A stretch of DNA of 64,000 nucleotides from the NCBI RefSeq assembly GCF_011304355.1, contig NZ_CP049888.1:682001-746000 (forward strand), read 5' to 3'. The notes beneath the pieces were generated by a model. That model was not told the DNA's origin. It made no database searches and saw only the letters and a list, made by a program, of their open reading frames with translations. Position numbers and translations under genes: made by a program. Below, in pieces: positions 27,156 to 36,424 of the stretch; position 1 is the stretch's first letter, and the number at the start of each line of letters is the position of its first letter. This DNA is from Weissella coleopterorum (GTDB lineage: Bacteria > Bacillota > Bacilli > Lactobacillales > Lactobacillaceae).

Positions 27156-27212
27156 GGCACCTTTTAGGCACTTTGGGGTACTAATTTGAAAAATAGACAC
27201 CTTTTGGGCACC
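27156..27212. repeat. Candidate integrase arm-site repeats beside att copy 3
   Basis: GGCACCTTTTAGGCAC (27156-27171) and GACACCTTTTGGGCACC (27196-27212), separated by GGGGTAC. Third example of short direct repeats between an att copy and an integrase 3' end. Confidence 0.45.
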
Positions 27213-27270
27213 ATTAAAAAAATATCTAGACACATTTTCAAAAATTAATTAGGCACTGGATACCTCGTTA

Positions 27271-27463
27271 TTATTGGCCTAAGATATCTAACGTTTTTCC
27301 GGCCTCTAAATTTATTTTACTACTTAAAAGATGAGTATAAACATTTTGAGTTACGGATATACTTGAGTGTCCTAGACGAGCAGAAACATATTTTATGTCG
27401 ACATCATGGTTGATTAAAGTAGAAGCATGAGTGTGCCGTAGCCCGTTTGGTGAAATTAACAAC
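27271..27463 (-). pseudogene. Tyrosine integrase of element 3, C-terminal fragment
   Basis: Only about 65 residues survive: SPNGLRHTHASTLIN, ARLGHSSISVTQNVYTHLL, TLDILGQ. The Arg-His-Tyr residues of the C-terminal block are present. Upstream sequence is unrelated, so the gene is truncated. Orientation matches integrases 1 and 2. Confidence 0.8.
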
Positions 27464-28433
27464 ATGGTAGAGATAAATAAGTTATAAAAAGTAAGCCGCA
27501 ATATCTTGTCTTTTAGTTTGGATTAAATTTATAATTAGTTGTTGTTACTTCAATATATAACGGTTCTTTATTTTTTATCTATCTTTATTTCTTATCCAAT
27601 AATAGTAAAAGCATTGAGGAAAACATTCATGAAGTATCAAATGTCAAAATTGTAGACTAACAATCAGGTTAATAATGCTGATGCTCTTGAATTGTCTAAG
27701 TACGAGATTGATTTATATAAAAGTAATTTATCTGATTGGCAGGCCGAGCTGAATGAGTTTCGAAATAAAAATGTATTAAAATAGAGTGGTGATTGCATCT
27801 GATTCTTTTGAAAATGTAGAAATTGGAGATAAGTTATAGAATGGTGATGAAATTCATAAATTAAAAGGATTTACATTAGATAACTTAAAATTAACTGATT
27901 TTCTTGTTTCAGGTAAAGTAAACATTGGTGATATAGTTAAAAATTTTAGAAAAATAAGCGTTTATTCAAATTGGCTAAGTTCTTTTATTATGCCCAAAAC
28001 GCGCTTAAGCTTTAAAAAGGTGCAGTAAATTTATGGTTACAAGTATTAATGATGTGTAATTGTTAATTTATCCCAATCTCAACGGGTTAGAAAAGTAATA
28101 TATTAAAAAGAAGATAGATGATTATCGGCTGTTAGGTTAGCTAATAATTTTAAGATGTAATCTAAATATTAGTTCTAGGAGCGGAAACCTGTTTATTAAA
28201 TTGATTTACTAGTCAATTTATTGTGAGTAGTAGTTTTTGCTTAAATCATTATTTATTCCCAGTGAGATAGTGTAATATGAATGTTGGGGGATATATGGGT
28301 AAATAAACTTGAAATCAACTGGATTTTGTCAGTTACAACTTGTTTATGTGTACAAAAAAATTTTAACCTGATTAAGTACAAACATTTGTAGAATGATAAA
28401 TTTTTACTGTGTTAAGCTCGTATGAAATAGAAA
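27464..28433. other. Decayed region with broken reading frames
   Basis: At 27631-27783 a frame MKYQMSKL(stop)TNNQVNNADALELSK... and at 27790-27965 a frame SDSFENVEIGDKL(stop)NGDEIHKLKGFTLDNLK can be read on the plus strand with internal stops. The second faintly recalls the MucBP phrasing IGDKY...KGYTF, so this may be a rotted surface-protein gene of element 3. The rest, to 28433, shows no gene. Confidence 0.4.
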
Positions 28434-28652
28434 ATGAAAAAATTAGATTTTGCGTTAATGATGCTAGTTATTACAACTGTAGTTTTAAATATGTTTGTTA
28501 ATACAGATCGACTGATGTTGATCGCGTATTCATTAGTATTTGCTTGGGGAGCATGGCGTTATAAGACAGAAGGTTATACCGCTTACATGGTGGCAGCATT
28601 TCTTGCGTTCATAACAGTCATTTTCACAGCTTTTGGAATGGTTAATATATAA
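28434..28652 (+). CDS. Small membrane protein of unknown function
   Basis: 72 residues with two or three hydrophobic helices (about 7-22, 28-41 and 50-69) and a short basic loop WRYKTEGYTAYM. I do not recognise the family. No strong ribosome binding site precedes the ATG, and flanking DNA is decayed, but the reading frame is clean and typical of core small membrane proteins. Confidence 0.5.
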   Translation: MKKLDFALMMLVITTVVLNMFVNTDRLMLIAYSLVFAWGAWRYKTEGYTAYMVAAFLAFITVIFTAFGMVNI

Positions 28653-28790
28653 TAACTAGATTGAATGAAATTGAATTGCATATCTACTAATTGAATGATC
28701 TAAAAATAGTTTGATTAAATTAAAATTAAAAACACAACTCTTTTATTGCCATTGTTATAATTTAAGTATAAATACAATGTATGGACGATA

Positions 28791-29639
28791 GTCAATAAAG
28801 TAGACAGAATAAGTATAAAAAAATTAGTTATTTAGAAAATATTCGGATTCTTTTTCATTTGGCGTCAACATATTTAATGCACTATGAGGCCGTTGTGAAT
28901 TATAACTACCTTCAATATATTCAAAATAAGCTAGTTTAACTGATTCAATATTAGTAAATTTTTTTCGATTAAGTTTTTCTTTTTTCATATATTTAAAGAA
29001 TGATTCTGTCACGGCGTTATCCCAAGGATAACCTGGCTTAGACCATGAATGAACTAGATTGTATTGATCCAATAATCGATGGTATTTAGTTGCTGTAAAT
29101 TGAGATCCTTGGTCTGTATGAATTAAAACATGGTTATTTGGTTTTTTTATCGTATACGCAGTTTCTAAAGTTTTGATTGCTAGATTGGTATTTATATGGG
29201 CACTTACGTGCCAGGCAATAACTTTGCGAGAAAATAAATCTAAAACTATACATAAATAAACCGATCGATTATTACCGATTGGAATATAAGTGAAATCGCT
29301 AGTCCAAGCCTGATTAGGTGCCGGAGGGTTAAATGATTGATTTAATTTATTTTGATATAAAACATAGTTATTATGTTGAGCTGTTAAAATTGTGTCCGAA
29401 TCAATGCGAACCTGAGAGTATTGTTTAATCCAACGGGTTATAGAAGATACGTCAATGCCATATTCTTTAGCCAAATAATTTTGAGATTTTCCAGATTCAT
29501 GAAGTTTGACGATTTGTTTTTTAAATTGTTCATCAAAATTTCGAGGCTTTTTTCTTGAAGTTGTCATTTTAAAATCCTTTCTTAAATGAGTGTCTATTTA
29601 TATGGATAGTGTACATTAAAAACTGTCCACTTTAATAAC
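28791..29639 (-). mobile_element. IS3-family deletion derivative, about 850 bp
   Basis: Imperfect inverted ends GTCAATAAAGTAGACAG (28791) and, reversed, GTTATTAAAGTGGACAG (29639). The element is several hundred bp shorter than a normal IS3 member because the OrfA/OrfB junction is deleted. The exact ends are uncertain by a few bases. Confidence 0.65.
28824..29567 (-). CDS. OrfA-OrfB fused IS3 transposase, internally deleted
   Basis: This 247-residue frame joins the OrfA helix-turn-helix (LAKEYGIDVSSITRWIKQYS) directly to the catalytic core of OrfB. All three acidic residues remain (TSDFTYIP, IHTDQGSQF, DNAVTESFF). The OrfA coiled coil and the OrfB N-terminal HTH_21 region are missing. The deletion is in frame, so a compact protein could be made; activity is unknown. 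Confidence 0.7.
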   Translation of the reverse strand: MTTSRKKPRNFDEQFKKQIVKLHESGKSQNYLAKEYGIDVSSITRWIKQYSQVRIDSDTILTAQHNNYVLYQNKLNQSFNPPAPNQAWTSDFTYIPIGNNRSVYLCIVLDLFSRKVIAWHVSAHINTNLAIKTLETAYTIKKPNNHVLIHTDQGSQFTATKYHRLLDQYNLVHSWSKPGYPWDNAVTESFFKYMKKEKLNRKKFTNIESVKLAYFEYIEGSYNSQRPHSALNMLTPNEKESEYFLNN

Positions 29640-29688
29640 ATACATCCATAATCAGTCAAAAGATTCATAGAGAGGGGTTACGAGGGGA

Positions 29689-29928
29689 GTTATTTGGACA
29701 CTAATCATAGGAGCCATTATTGGAGCAATGTGTGGTGCTTTGACTATGACATCCAGGGGGGTGGATTGCTAATATTTTAGCTGGTTTATTTGGATCGTTA
29801 CTGGGTACATGGGGACAACAATTAGCAGGGATCACATTAATTCCATCCATTATTGGATCCGCTTTAGTTGTAATAATTGTAACGGCAATCTTTGGACGTT
29901 TTAAAAATAAAACTTATATTTTAATCTG
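29689..29928 (+). pseudogene. GlsB/YeaQ/YmgE-family membrane protein gene, frameshifted
   Basis: The two reading frames VIWTLIIGAIIGAMCGALTM and WIANILAGLFGSLLGTWGQQ together match the intact paralogue at 45544-45786. A run of six G (29756-29761) has one base too many and causes the break. A terminator follows directly. Confidence 0.8.
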
Positions 29929-29936
29929 AATTTGAG

Positions 29937-29965
29937 GACAACTATTACAATTAGTTGTCTTTTTT
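29937..29965 (+). terminator. Rho-independent terminator after the glsB-like pseudogene
   Basis: GACAACTA and TAGTTGTC around TTACAAT, followed by TTTTTTATT. Confidence 0.8.
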
Positions 29966-30519
29966 ATTGTTAGTAAATGATCAAATTTGGCGTCAATTGG
30001 ATATGATTTATATCTGTAGAAAAAATAATTTTTATTGTAATATATGCAGCCGCCACTAGATTTGATTGATTTTTTGTAATATGAAAAGGATCACTAAATT
30101 TTTAGTGTAAATATCACTTGATAAGAGCAGAAAAACAGATTGAATACAGTTTAACCGGATAAAGTTGCGTTTTATTAGGATAGATGTTAATATATATATA
30201 TTGGTGCTGATAAGCACCTAACAAAAATTTATAAATTTGTGAGATCACTAGTTTTTACTATAAAATGATCCTTTTAGAAAAGTTCTAAATAATTTTATAA
30301 ATATGTATTTGTAGCATAAATGGTAATGCAATTAACTCTTTATTTCCATACAGCGAGATGTTAAGATTCTGATTTAGTAAGATATGAGCTCGAAACTCGT
30401 CAGATACATTTGTTAAAAAATTAAGGTAGAAAATATTTTACCGATAAAAAATATGCTAACGTTGAGTTAGCATATTTTTTTGTCTCTCATTAAATCCAAG
30501 CAAAGAGGAGACTATCTGC
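29966..30519 (+). promoter_or_regulatory. Long non-coding leader with a terminator before the DsrE gene
   Basis: No gene is seen in these 554 bp. A strong hairpin AAAATATGCTAAC-GTTGA-GTTAGCATATTTTTTT (30448-30482) lies only about 25 bases before the ribosome binding site AGAGGAG of the next gene. It either ends a small RNA or acts as an attenuator. I see no T-box or known riboswitch motif. Confidence 0.4.
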
Positions 30520-30855
30520 ATGCTAAATACAATTATTCATATTGATGAAAACTTTAAATGGTCTACTGTCAATTCAAATCTTTACCACTTACTAGAATGG
30601 ATGAAAGATTATGAAGAGGTAGGAAGCGTTGAATTATTAATTAATGGTGAAGCGGTTGAGATGGTAAAAGATGTTTCACCAATCAATTTACAAAAGCTTG
30701 TTACATTGGGAGTTGATGTGATGGTTTGTGAAAACTCACTGCAGCAAAGAAACATTTCATTAAGTGAGCTTCAAGATTCTGTAAAGATAGTACCATCGGG
30801 CGTTGTAGAACTTACTTTGCAGCAGCGAGCTGGATATAGTTATATAAAACCGTAA
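30520..30855 (+). CDS. DsrE-family protein
   Basis: This 111-residue alpha/beta protein has the family phrasing VELLINGEAVEM, MVCENSLQQRNIS and the end VELTLQQRAGYSYIKP. The single cysteine in VCENS is in the place of the DsrE/YchN active-site cysteine. DsrE proteins carry sulfur or act in redox reactions; the role in lactobacilli is unknown. It is followed after 2 bp by the GyrI-like gene, so the two form an operon. Confidence 0.8.
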   Translation: MLNTIIHIDENFKWSTVNSNLYHLLEWMKDYEEVGSVELLINGEAVEMVKDVSPINLQKLVTLGVDVMVCENSLQQRNISLSELQDSVKIVPSGVVELTLQQRAGYSYIKP

Positions 30856-30857
30856 GT

Positions 30858-31481
30858 ATGAAGTACGATTTAAAGAAGGAAAATATTTTCAAGGCAACGC
30901 GTAAACCGGCGGCTTTATTACGGCCAAGTGTGAAAGTATTAAGCTTGATAGGTCAAGGCGACCCAAACCAACCAGGATTTGCTGTTGATGTAAAGGCCTT
31001 GTATGCTGCCGCTTACGCCGTAAAAATGAAATATAAACAGAGTAAACATGGTAATGAGTATGATGATTATGTTGTCCCCCCACTACAAGGTTATTGGAGT
31101 ATTTCAAAACAGGCACAGCAAAAAAGTCAATGGAGTAAAAGTGATTTAATCTATCGACTAGAACTTCAAGTTCCTGATTTTGTTTCAGATACTTTCATCA
31201 ATGATCAATTAGATGATGTAAAAGAAAATAAAAGTGATATTCCCCGCTTAAATGATGTGAAATTGCATGTAGTGGATTCGGTACCAGTGGTACATGTTAT
31301 GCATGTGGGTTCATATGATGATGAGCACACATCATTTCAAATAATACAAGATTATTTAGATCTAAATGATTTGATTAGAACTAGTAAGAATCATCGAGAA
31401 ATTTATTTAAGTGATGCTCGAAGGACAGCACCAGATAAATTAAAAACCATTCTAGAAGTAGCTGTTCAAAAGAAAGTATAA
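30858..31481 (+). CDS. GyrI-like small-molecule-binding domain protein
   Basis: This 207-residue protein resembles the GyrI-like family of stand-alone effector-binding domains (no helix-turn-helix). Typical segments are the N-terminal RPSVKVLSLIGQGDPNQPGF, then YVVPPLQGYW, VPVVHVMHVGSYDDEHTSF and the end IYLSDARRTAPDKLKTILE. Such proteins bind or hydrolyse small toxic compounds; nothing here defines the ligand. Confidence 0.75.
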   Translation: MKYDLKKENIFKATRKPAALLRPSVKVLSLIGQGDPNQPGFAVDVKALYAAAYAVKMKYKQSKHGNEYDDYVVPPLQGYWSISKQAQQKSQWSKSDLIYRLELQVPDFVSDTFINDQLDDVKENKSDIPRLNDVKLHVVDSVPVVHVMHVGSYDDEHTSFQIIQDYLDLNDLIRTSKNHREIYLSDARRTAPDKLKTILEVAVQKKV

Positions 31482-31553
31482 AATGAAAGATTTAATAAAT
31501 TTTATAGATGAAATTAGATTGGCTGCTATGTTTATATTTTAAAGGAGTAGGTC

Positions 31554-32066
31554 ATGCCTAAAAAAATGCTAGTTTTAATTGATTTTCAAAATGATTTCAT
31601 TAACGGTTCTCTGGGGACTCCAGAAGCACAAAGTATTATTCCCGCGGTTTTACAAAAATTGAGTGAATATTCTGAAAATGAACGCGTAGCCACCATGGAT
31701 ACGCATGATCAAAATTACTTATTAACGCAGGAAGGGCTGAAACTTCCAATCATACATACGCAATTTGAAACGAAGGGATGGGAAATATATTCTGATGCTC
31801 AAGTGGGGTTTAAACACATTATTTATAAAAACACTTTCGGTTCGGTGGAATTGGCTCAATTATTAATAGATGAACGGGTAGATGAAGTTGAATTAATTGG
31901 GTTAGATTCTGATATTTGTGTTATTTCAAATGCAGCATTAATTAGAAGCATGGCACCTGAAGTTAAAATTATAGTCAGTGCGCAAGCAACTGCAGGAACG
32001 ACCCCGGAAAATCACATAAATGCTCTGGAAGTGTTGAAAACTTTGCAAATAGAAGTCACCGATTAA
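31554..32066 (+). CDS. Cysteine hydrolase, isochorismatase/nicotinamidase family
   Basis: This 170-residue hydrolase shows the catalytic Asp (LVLIDFQNDF, residue 9), a Lys (IIYKNTFGS) and the nucleophile Cys in GLDSDICVISNA (about residue 123). It could be a nicotinamidase-like enzyme, but the metal-binding Asp-His-His set is only partly visible, so the substrate is open. AAAGGAGTAGG precedes the ATG. Confidence 0.82.
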   Translation: MPKKMLVLIDFQNDFINGSLGTPEAQSIIPAVLQKLSEYSENERVATMDTHDQNYLLTQEGLKLPIIHTQFETKGWEIYSDAQVGFKHIIYKNTFGSVELAQLLIDERVDEVELIGLDSDICVISNAALIRSMAPEVKIIVSAQATAGTTPENHINALEVLKTLQIEVTD

Positions 32067-32164
32067 TGTCACAAAAGTTACATTTTTAGATTGATAAATT
32101 AATTGAGCATTTCATCTGTATTTTATATAATTAGAATGTAAAATTTAATTTAGGAGAAAATAAC

Positions 32165-32320
32165 ATGGATTTTAATGATATTAAGGAAAAAGCACAAGAT
32201 GTTATGAAAGATGTTGATATGAAGGACGTGCAAGAACAAGCAGGGCAATTCATGGAAGACAACAAAGAAAACCTTGAGGGCGCTGTTGATAAGGTTAAGG
32301 GGCTCTTTGGAAAGAATTAA
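32165..32320 (+). CDS. Small amphipathic stress-type protein
   Basis: 51 residues (MDFNDIKEKAQDVMKDVDMK... KVKGLFGKN), all amphipathic helix, acidic and basic residues alternating. It resembles CsbD/Rv0909-like small proteins in composition; the role is unknown. ATTTAGGAGAAAATAAC gives a clear ribosome binding site, and a terminator follows at 32326-32362. Confidence 0.7.
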   Translation: MDFNDIKEKAQDVMKDVDMKDVQEQAGQFMEDNKENLEGAVDKVKGLFGKN

Positions 32321-32325
32321 GTATT

Positions 32326-32362
32326 AAAAAAACACATATCATAATTTGATTTGTGTTTTTTG
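32326..32362 (+). terminator. Rho-independent terminator
   Basis: AAAAAACACA and TGTGTTTTTT with a short AT-rich inner stem (ATATCATAATTTGAT). Confidence 0.75.
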
Positions 32363-32521
32363 TTTCCATTAAAATTGAATTATAAGGCGATCTAAATGTG
32401 CTTTTATTAAAAATAAATAATAATATCTACTTCAAAATGAATGTGCCTTCATTTTAAATGCATTTCTGTTATTCTATAAATAATGAAATATAACTTATTG
32501 TAAATCAAAGGAGGCGATAAT

Positions 32522-33082
32522 ATGTTTAATTTATATGCAAACCGTATGCGCGCATTATTGGGTACTACCGCTTTAGTTGCAGGCTTATTCATAGCTCCAG
32601 TTTTTGTTAATGCTGCACCTCTAGGTTCAGCGAGTGGGTCAACTACGTTAAGCTTAACTAGTGATCCAACTGCAATTACCTTGGATAGCGTTCCTAGTTT
32701 CGATTGGGGAAGCCTAACAACCAAGGAGGCTGTTTCTGAGCATGGAACACCGGGAGCGCCTGCGCTTCAAGTTACAGATAGTCGCGGAACTGACACCGGG
32801 TATCAAGTTACAGCTAAGGCATCAGACATGAAAGCAGGGGCAGTCAACTTACCGATTGTTTCGATGACTTTAGATACTGTCGTTAACGATGCCTCCTTAA
32901 CTAGAGCAACTAATGCGGATATTAAATCAGGTGAGGCATTAGTCTTGTCTGGAAATGCTAACACTAACGGAACTAAGCAAACGCAAAGTACCAATGGAAA
33001 AATTAAAATTATGAATAATGCTAAAGTTGGAACATATACTGGAACTATTGTATATATCATTCAGGATGGAGCATTAAGATAA
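32522..33082 (+). CDS. WxL-like secreted surface protein
   Basis: This 186-residue protein has a signal peptide (about 1-32, ending VNA-AP) and a WxL-like domain: FDWGSLTTKE, VTDSRGTDTGYQVTA and the end GTYTGTIVYIIQDGALR. Canonical WxL domains have Trp in GW-x-LT and in the terminal WxL; both are Tyr here. WxL proteins attach non-covalently to peptidoglycan. It heads a cluster with DUF916/DUF3324 and a larger WxL-type gene. AAGGAGGCGATAAT precedes the ATG. Confidence 0.75.
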   Translation: MFNLYANRMRALLGTTALVAGLFIAPVFVNAAPLGSASGSTTLSLTSDPTAITLDSVPSFDWGSLTTKEAVSEHGTPGAPALQVTDSRGTDTGYQVTAKASDMKAGAVNLPIVSMTLDTVVNDASLTRATNADIKSGEALVLSGNANTNGTKQTQSTNGKIKIMNNAKVGTYTGTIVYIIQDGALR

Positions 33083-33130
33083 AATACTTTTTAGGTGAAG
33101 ACCTGCTTCACATCTAATTAGATCAAATCA

Positions 33131-33156
33131 AAGCAGGCCGAAGGGCCTGCTTTTTA
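33131..33156 (+). terminator. Terminator after the WxL-like gene
   Basis: AGCAGGCC-GAAG-GGCCTGCT followed by TTTT; the loop is a stable GAAG tetraloop. Confidence 0.88.
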
Positions 33157-33181
33157 CATAGGTAGGTACTAAATTATGGAT

Positions 33182-34190
33182 ATGAAAAAATATTATTTGC
33201 GATTGTGACATTTTTAGTAATCGGTGGCGCTGGTGAAATTTCAGTCCATGCGAACGACGATAATCCACAGGCTGAATTTACCATAGATGGTCAATCAAAT
33301 GAATTTCAAACCAATAAAGCTTCAAATTATGATTTAAAGATGCAGCCGGGTGATGAAACGACTTTAAATTTGACAATTCAAACTCTTTCAGATGAAAAGG
33401 CAGCATATCGAATCGCGGTTAATCCGGTTCAAACTTCTGATAATGTTATTATTGAATACGGGAAACGTGGTAACTCAAAGGGTGTGGGTGCTGATCCAAA
33501 CATTCAAATTCGCCAAATTACTGAACTCAGTGATACTAAAGTTAGCGTCCCAGGGCATCAAAATAAAGCTTTTTCAGTCAAAATTAAAATGCCTCAAAAA
33601 AATATAACGGTATAGTTGCGGGTGGGATTCGTGTTGAAAAAATAACCGAAAATAGTAAAAAAGGAATTACTAATAAATTTACCTTCGTCAAAGGACTAGT
33701 TATTCAACAAAATGATCAGGTTGTTAAGCCCGACTTAGTGGTTAAATCAATCAAAGCCGGTCAATATCAATACTTGCCTGGTATCATTGTGAAAATGAGT
33801 AATCCAACAAACATTAATATAACGGAGTTAGAAATTGACACAAAGATTGTGAATGATAAAACAGACAAGGTGTTAAGTAAGAAAAAAATCGATCAAGGTT
33901 CGGTTGCTCCAAATTCTCAATTTAATTATGTAATTCGTCATGATGGTAAAATTCCGGCAGGTAAGTATCCTTTTAAAGAAATAGCAAAGGATAAATATGG
34001 AAACCGGTGGTATTGGTATCAGGATTTTGAAGTTAAGGAAGCAATAAAAAAACAAAATGATTTTAATATTAAAGCCTATAATCCTTGGCTTATAATTCTA
34101 CTTGGGATAATTATTCTAATACTAATTATGGCGCTTATATGGCTATATATTTTGCTAAAGCGAAAGAAGGAGCAGGAAGATGCGAAATAA
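33182..34190 (+). pseudogene. DUF916/DUF3324 WxL-partner protein, two poly-A frameshifts
   Basis: The frames join to a normal WxL partner: signal peptide (ILFAIVTFLVIGGAGEISVHA), DUF916 (AEFTIDGQSNEFQTNKASNY, QPGDETTLNLTIQ), DUF3324 and a C-terminal membrane anchor with a basic tail. The frame breaks at A6 (33185-33190, one A too few, inside the signal peptide) and at A7 (33596-33602, one A too few). These proteins tether WxL partners to the cell surface. The break may be decay or phase variation. Confidence 0.8.
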
Positions 34191-36061
34191 TTTCAGAATA
34201 ATTTTGATTATTTTAGGGGTATGTTTTGGAACAACTCTTTTGGATAATCATAAAATTGAAGCAAGTATTACTAACAATAATAATGTTTATCATATTACAA
34301 CCGTAACAGATTTAGTTAACTTAATTGGGGCGGGGGATGCCGGCGGCTATTGGAGTCTTACCAATCCAGCACCTAGTTCTTTATCAATATCAGTTGATAA
34401 AGATATTACAATTTCAAATATGAGTAATTTAGTTAATAGTAAAATTACTAACTTAGATATTAATTTTAATAATCATATTTATTATGTAAAAAATAGACTT
34501 AATTCAGTCTTTGTTATGTCGCAGTTACAACCAAATCGAAATGTTACGTTGCATAATATTCAATCTTCGAGCGCCTATACTAATGCAACCGACGGAGCTG
34601 CTACTGTACCGGACCCTACGAATGAATCAGGCACAACCAGCGGTTATTTATTATCATATTATTCATTGTTTCGAGGAGATTGGGCGGGGGTACCCATTAG
34701 TTGTCCTGGTAGTCTGACGTATGATAATGTCAGTATTAATTATCCAAATTTGTCAGATGCGGGAACTCAAATGTTCTCAGCTTATTATGTTCCATTACGG
34801 TTTACCGGGCAAAATAATTTTAATATTAAAGGGGTAACAGGCCAAGAGTTTGCTGAGATTTCGGATCTCACCGTAGTGAATGGTAAAACCGTTATGACGT
34901 GGGGTAGCGGTGGTGGTTTAGATGGTATGTTTAGTATTTCTTACTCGGGGCGAAATACTTCAAATACCACAGTGAATCGCGATGCAACTTGGGAAGTTAA
35001 TAATAATGCCAAAAAAATATGTTTTTTATGGCCGTGGTTCAATCACGATAACAGTTAATATTACAAATAATGGAACCATGAATTGGAATAATTTGGGGTA
35101 TTTAAGTACTGATGGTTCGGCAGCTAATAATGCAGTGTGGGGAGGATCGATCTTACCAACTACCACCAATATTAATTTCGGATCTGATGCTACAACGAAC
35201 TTTATTTCAAATATTTCAGCATTGAATCCGCAAGCGATGAGTAAACTCACTTTGACAGCACAAAGTGGCAGCCAAACAATAATAAAAACTAATAATACGA
35301 CTACGAACGTGAATCAACGCTTGATTAATGGTACAGCTGTTAGTGGATCAAAAATTAATCTAAATGCAGTAAAGTTGTTTTCGATGCAAGCCCAAAAACT
35401 ACCACCGATTAAATCAAATATATTGACATTTGATTTGAGGGCTACTGCTCCATTAACGATTAAGGTATTTCAGAATAATATATTAAATAGTTTATTTGTT
35501 GCTGAACTTGGAAGTATCGCTGGTGATTGGCAAACAAATGATCAATTGAATCCCAAAATTAGTGGTAACACGCATCAAAGTGTATTACAGAATGCAACCA
35601 GAGTCGATATTCAACCTGGTGAAATTATAAATACTAATCAAGTTAAGGCATCTAGTTGGATCTATCAACTTGCGGACAGTATTTTCCCAAATGATAAAAG
35701 TAAAGTTTGGTTACCACGAAATGGTGCATCGGATAATCAACAAACATTTTCAGTTTTTGATTCCAGAAAACAGCAAAATAACTTTACACTTCAAGCATCA
35801 GTAACTGGTGATTTAGATCATCAGTATGGATTTAAAAAGAATGGCAGTACTTCGCCAATTATTTTAGGCGCCAGTTCACAGAATATTTTGCAAGGCAGTG
35901 ATTTTAATGTAGGTGTTAACGGTGATCCTAATACAGCAGGAACATTAACTTATAACACAGATGCATCACACGGTCTATTAGTCCAGAGTTCAAAAAGTGA
36001 TAAAGCTGGAGTATTTAACGGAACGGTAACATATACCGTAATTGATGGTGGTCTGAAGTAA
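34180..36061 (+). pseudogene. Large WxL-type surface protein, one poly-A frameshift
   Basis: Two overlapping frames (34180-35058 and 34982-36061) join to about 626 residues if one A is removed from the A7 run at 35011-35017 (NNNAKK|YVFYGRGSITITV). The first part has a signal peptide and a repetitive beta-helix/pectate-lyase-like pattern; the end GVFNGTVTYTVIDGGLK resembles a WxL tail with Tyr in place of Trp. It overlaps the upstream gene by 11 bp. Confidence 0.72.
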
Positions 36062-36066
36062 CAAAG

Positions 36067-36096
36067 ATGAAAGCAATCATTTGATTGCTTTTTTTT
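36067..36096 (+). terminator. Terminator of the WxL cluster
   Basis: AAAGCAATCA-TT-TGATTGCTTT followed by TTTT. Confidence 0.88.
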
Positions 36097-36349
36097 AACA
36101 ATTTATAAATTAATCAACGTTAAATTAGTCATATTAATTAAATTCATTAAAGAAACAATTTCATTTAAATGATATTAAAAAATATAATTTTATTAATATA
36201 TTTATTAAAAGTAATGGTCCGAATTTATAATTTTTATATTGTAATAATTTTTAGGTAAAAAGAAAAGAATAAGATAAATTTTAAGAAATAAATACTAAAT
36301 ATAGCACAAACGAAGGTCACAAAAAGTAAAATAGGAGTGACAAAACGCC
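36097..36349. other. AT-rich spacer upstream of the gal operon
   Basis: Mostly A/T with no gene. A short inverted pair GTCAC (36316-36320)/GTGAC (36337-36341) lies just upstream of the promoter and might be a regulator site; nothing else stands out. Confidence 0.4.
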
Positions 36350-36379
36350 TTGTAATCGAAAGCGCTTTCAACTTATAGT
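36350..36379 (+). promoter_or_regulatory. gal operon promoter with internal cre site
   Basis: TTGTAA (36350-36355), 18 bp, TATAGT (36374-36379). The palindrome CGAAAGCGCTTTCA (36357-36370) matches the CcpA cre consensus TGNAANCGNTNNCA at all fixed positions but the first. It fills the space between -35 and -10, so CcpA binding would block RNA polymerase when glucose is present. Confidence 0.75.
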
Positions 36380-36424
36380 GGAAGAGTATTAAAATATTAA
36401 GCAGTAAACTTTAAGGAGTATACT

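Noticed and set aside
29966..30519. T-box or known riboswitch before the DsrE gene
   Set aside because: No T-box sequence, specifier pattern or other conserved riboswitch core is visible; only the terminator is clear.
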